In this document: positions 61,919-64,000 of the stretch, piece by piece
Position numbering within the stretch: position 1 is the stretch's first letter
Layout of the letters: each line of letters begins with the position of its first letter
Source of the DNA: Pollenia angustigena
Lineage: Eukaryota; Arthropoda; Insecta; Diptera; Polleniidae
NCBI GenBank assembly: GCA_930367215.1
Contig: OV884056.1
Coordinates: 93,135,285 to 93,199,284, forward strand
Reading direction: 5' to 3'
DNA: 64,000 bases
Program-made: the position numbers and the translations under genes
Notes under the pieces: model-generated
Seen by the model: the letters and a program-made list of their open reading frames with translations, nothing else
Databases searched by the model: none
Told to the model about the DNA's origin: nothing

Positions 61919-62785
61919 CTTTGTACAAAATCTAAGCCAAATTTTCTTAAACATATCAATAAGTTATTTTTAAAACCGCGTCTGCAAAATTTGTACATCC
62001 GGATTGCGCATAAGCGTGGTTCTTATTAGTATTTGTCACATTTCTATGGCCCCAATACCCTGTCCTCCCTTTTAAATTTCTTTTAAGCATTTTAAGACTA
62101 TATTATTACATGTCTGTCATTTAAGAGCACTAGCAAAAATTATTCTAAGGAATCGTTTGTGTGGGAACAAGATAAAATAATGGACTGCTTTTAACCGTTT
62201 CATAACGGTTTTATTCTTGGGCCAACCAAATTCTTATATTTATAAAATTACTTTGCGTTATGAAAGTAAAGTTAAATCTTTTCAATTTTTAAAAAATGTA
62301 TATGAAATTATTTTTAAAGTAAGGCAAAGGGTTTAACTTGTGTTAATAAAATAAAAGCTGAACTTGAAAAGATCACTGCTACAAACAAGTGAAAGTTTTT
62401 TAAAACTGGAACATCTATCTACAGAATGCAGGAGGGGGAAAGAATAACGGCATTTGATTTCGATTGAAACTTCCATTTAAATTGTGGTGGTAATTTCAAA
62501 GAGCATCGAAGTCTACATTTGTAGCAAATATGATTTGTATTAAAAACTATGTCCACATATCAAAAGAAAATTGTAGGAGAGTATTATACTCTAATGCATA
62601 TTTGTAAAATATAATTAGGTCAAATATGCAAGCACACGAGGCTTGCCAGATCGAAATCGGCAAAAGGCTTGGCATTGAAAAGAAAAAGCTTGATTTTTCT
62701 CTTTACAATTAATATTTCGGTTAAATTGACAAAAAAAAAGTTTATATTAGTTATACTCTCCAACGAAGGTGGACATACATACATA
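61919..62785. other. AT-rich spacer, no gene
   Basis: No supported gene, repeat or RNA. Confidence 0.5.
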
Positions 62786-63443
62786 CAGAAAAAAAATACC
62801 AATGTTAAAATAACATTGCGAAATGTTGATTGAGAATCATAGTAAATTTCTGCAAAAGTATGCCCTTTATTTAAATTTATCATTATTTCATATTAATTTT
62901 AAATGAAAAATATTAAAATAATCTTAAATCACGTTTATTTAATATTATTCACTGTTAAAATAACATTATTCAATATTGAATCAATAAAAACCTGTTTTAT
63001 ATTAAAACCAAAAGTTTATTTTGTTAAATTAACATGCATACACACTTAAGTATGTACATCTTTTTATTTTCATGTTTAAAATATGTTATAAAAAGAAGGC
63101 AATTCCCGTATTCTTTTAATTAAAATTATTTAGTTAAATAGTACATCAAGTTTTCAAAGTAGAATGATGACGAAAACGATATCGGGCCATTCTGCTGATG
63201 CTTCTGTTAACAAAGGAGATACAAAATAAGTGAAACATGTGTTACAGGGGTAAGTGTTTTAAATTATTCTTAAATGAATGCAAATGTTGTCTTCACACTG
63301 TTATATTCTTGCGAAGACAATAGAATGAAAAAATTTGTTTTTTAATTTTGTTTTTTCTTTTTACCCACTTACAACTACAATTCGAGTCGGAAAGAACCCA
63401 ACCAATTGTAGGGGGATGTAAGAAAAGATAAACTCACTGTTTA

Positions 63444-63715
63444 TTGTTGGTGTTTTGTTTAAGCTTTGATATTGTTACAAGTGAGACTTTGAGTGTTTGA
63501 AATTCTTATTCGCTTTAGGGTTTTATTTGTATAATATCTTTAGCTTTTCTAAAAAATTTTTGGAAAAGGTTTCCTGATGATCTGACCTAAGCAACCAGTG
63601 AAATGCGCATAGAGGCTAGCTTTCCCTCAACAATAAATTTCAGTGTATTTATCAAATATAAAAAATTGGGAATTTAGCATGTCATACAAAAATCTTAATA
63701 ATAAATTTTGTATTC
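63444..63715 (+). mobile_element. Hammerhead-bearing repeat, variant copy
   Basis: Runs from GTTGGTGTTTTGTTTAAGCT through the ribozyme-like core to AAATCTTAATAATAAATTTTG. The downstream part (GAGGCTAGCTTTCCCTCAAC, CAGTGTATTTATCAAATAT) defines a second subfamily shared with the truncated copy at 1697-1830. Confidence 0.72.
63556..63630 (+). ncRNA. Hammerhead-ribozyme-like motif, variant
   Basis: CTGATGA (63574-63580), stem II CTG/CAG with one mismatch beyond, GAAA (63600-63603), ATGCGCAT and predicted cut after 63611. Stem I uses different bases from the other copies: inner GGTTTC/GAGGCT (with G-U pairs) and outer GGAAA/TTTCC. Changes on both strands keep the helices paired. Confidence 0.55.
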
Positions 63716-64000
63716 CCGTAAATAACTTAGATAACCAACCAATTTGATAATACATGAAATTCACGTTGTTTCAACTTTAAATAACTTTCATTCAACGTGA
63801 TTCGGATTGTTATTTCAATATTAATTACATTTTGCTCTAACTTTACTGCAATGTTAAATTAACATGAATTATAGTTATTTTAAAAGAAAAAAATGTTGTT
63901 CGCAAGTTATTGTAAAATCTTGTTAAATTAACATGAAACAACAATGAAGCAAAATCACTACTGAAAAATGTAAAATCAACCTTGTTTTGAACGAATTTAC

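Larger units (their letters stand above)
62786..63990. repeat. Region of GTTAAATTAAC-like palindromes
   Basis: TGTTAAAATAACATT (62803, 62955) and TGTTAAATTAACATG (63022, 63853, 63925) recur at both sides of a hammerhead-bearing repeat. The block CCCGTATTC...GAATGATGACGAAAA (63105-63175) matches 54045-54110 inside the ACAGAAAAAAT element. ACATACAGAAAAAAAATACC at 62785 may be a left end; the right end would lie beyond the window. Confidence 0.55.

Overview
The window looks like dipteran (fly) nuclear DNA that is almost entirely transposable elements. The evidence is the very AT-rich background, dense microsatellites, and the mix of families: Jockey, LOA/I-type and RTE-like non-LTR retrotransposons, mariner, hAT-like and PIF-like DNA elements, a Helitron end and foldback repeats. 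A calyptrate fly is a plausible guess from the repeat style, but nothing here proves the species. I found no host protein-coding gene, rRNA or tRNA gene I would defend. One short open stretch (31908-32129) could be an exon.

Layout. 1-8 kb: small inverted-repeat elements, then a 5.3 kb minus-strand LOA/I-type retrotransposon (2277 to about 7560) with ORF1, a damaged ORF2 and a (TTAGG)n-like 3' tail. 8.06-12.76 kb: a full-length plus-strand Jockey element with two intact overlapping ORFs, a 27-nt poly(A) tail and a 10-bp target duplication. It sits in the terminal repeat of a small DNA element that also holds a second insertion carrying a tRNA-like SINE. 13.9-25.5 kb: a 5'-truncated retrotransposon tail, a foldback carrying hammerhead-ribozyme-like motifs, a second broken Jockey copy, a 1.34 kb near-perfect palindrome, an RTE-like fragment and a 1.9 kb element with 34-bp inverted ends. 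26-34 kb: fragments of mariner and RNase H-bearing retrotransposons, a dimeric tandem repeat and an hAT-type MITE. 34-46 kb: further MITEs, a long-inverted-repeat element with a retrotransposon inserted in it, a Helitron 3' end, and a 3.16 kb foldback with about 600-bp inverted ends. 46-55 kb: two nested DNA elements, a second copy of the hAT MITE, and two large elements with inverted ends or subterminal arrays. 56-64 kb: a reverse transcriptase fragment, two internally deleted mariner elements (one carrying a SINE), the dimeric repeat again in opposite orientation, and a region full of GTTAAATTAAC-like palindromes holding another hammerhead-like repeat.

The most interesting signal is a dispersed repeat family with a conserved hammerhead-ribozyme-like core. 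There are five main copies plus the second arm of a foldback. Stem I differs between copies in compensating positions, and one copy begins exactly at the predicted self-cleavage site. This resembles the hammerhead motifs known from Penelope-like retroelements, but no Penelope reverse transcriptase is in the window. Only the Jockey element looks capable of expression and movement. Everything else is non-autonomous, truncated or broken.
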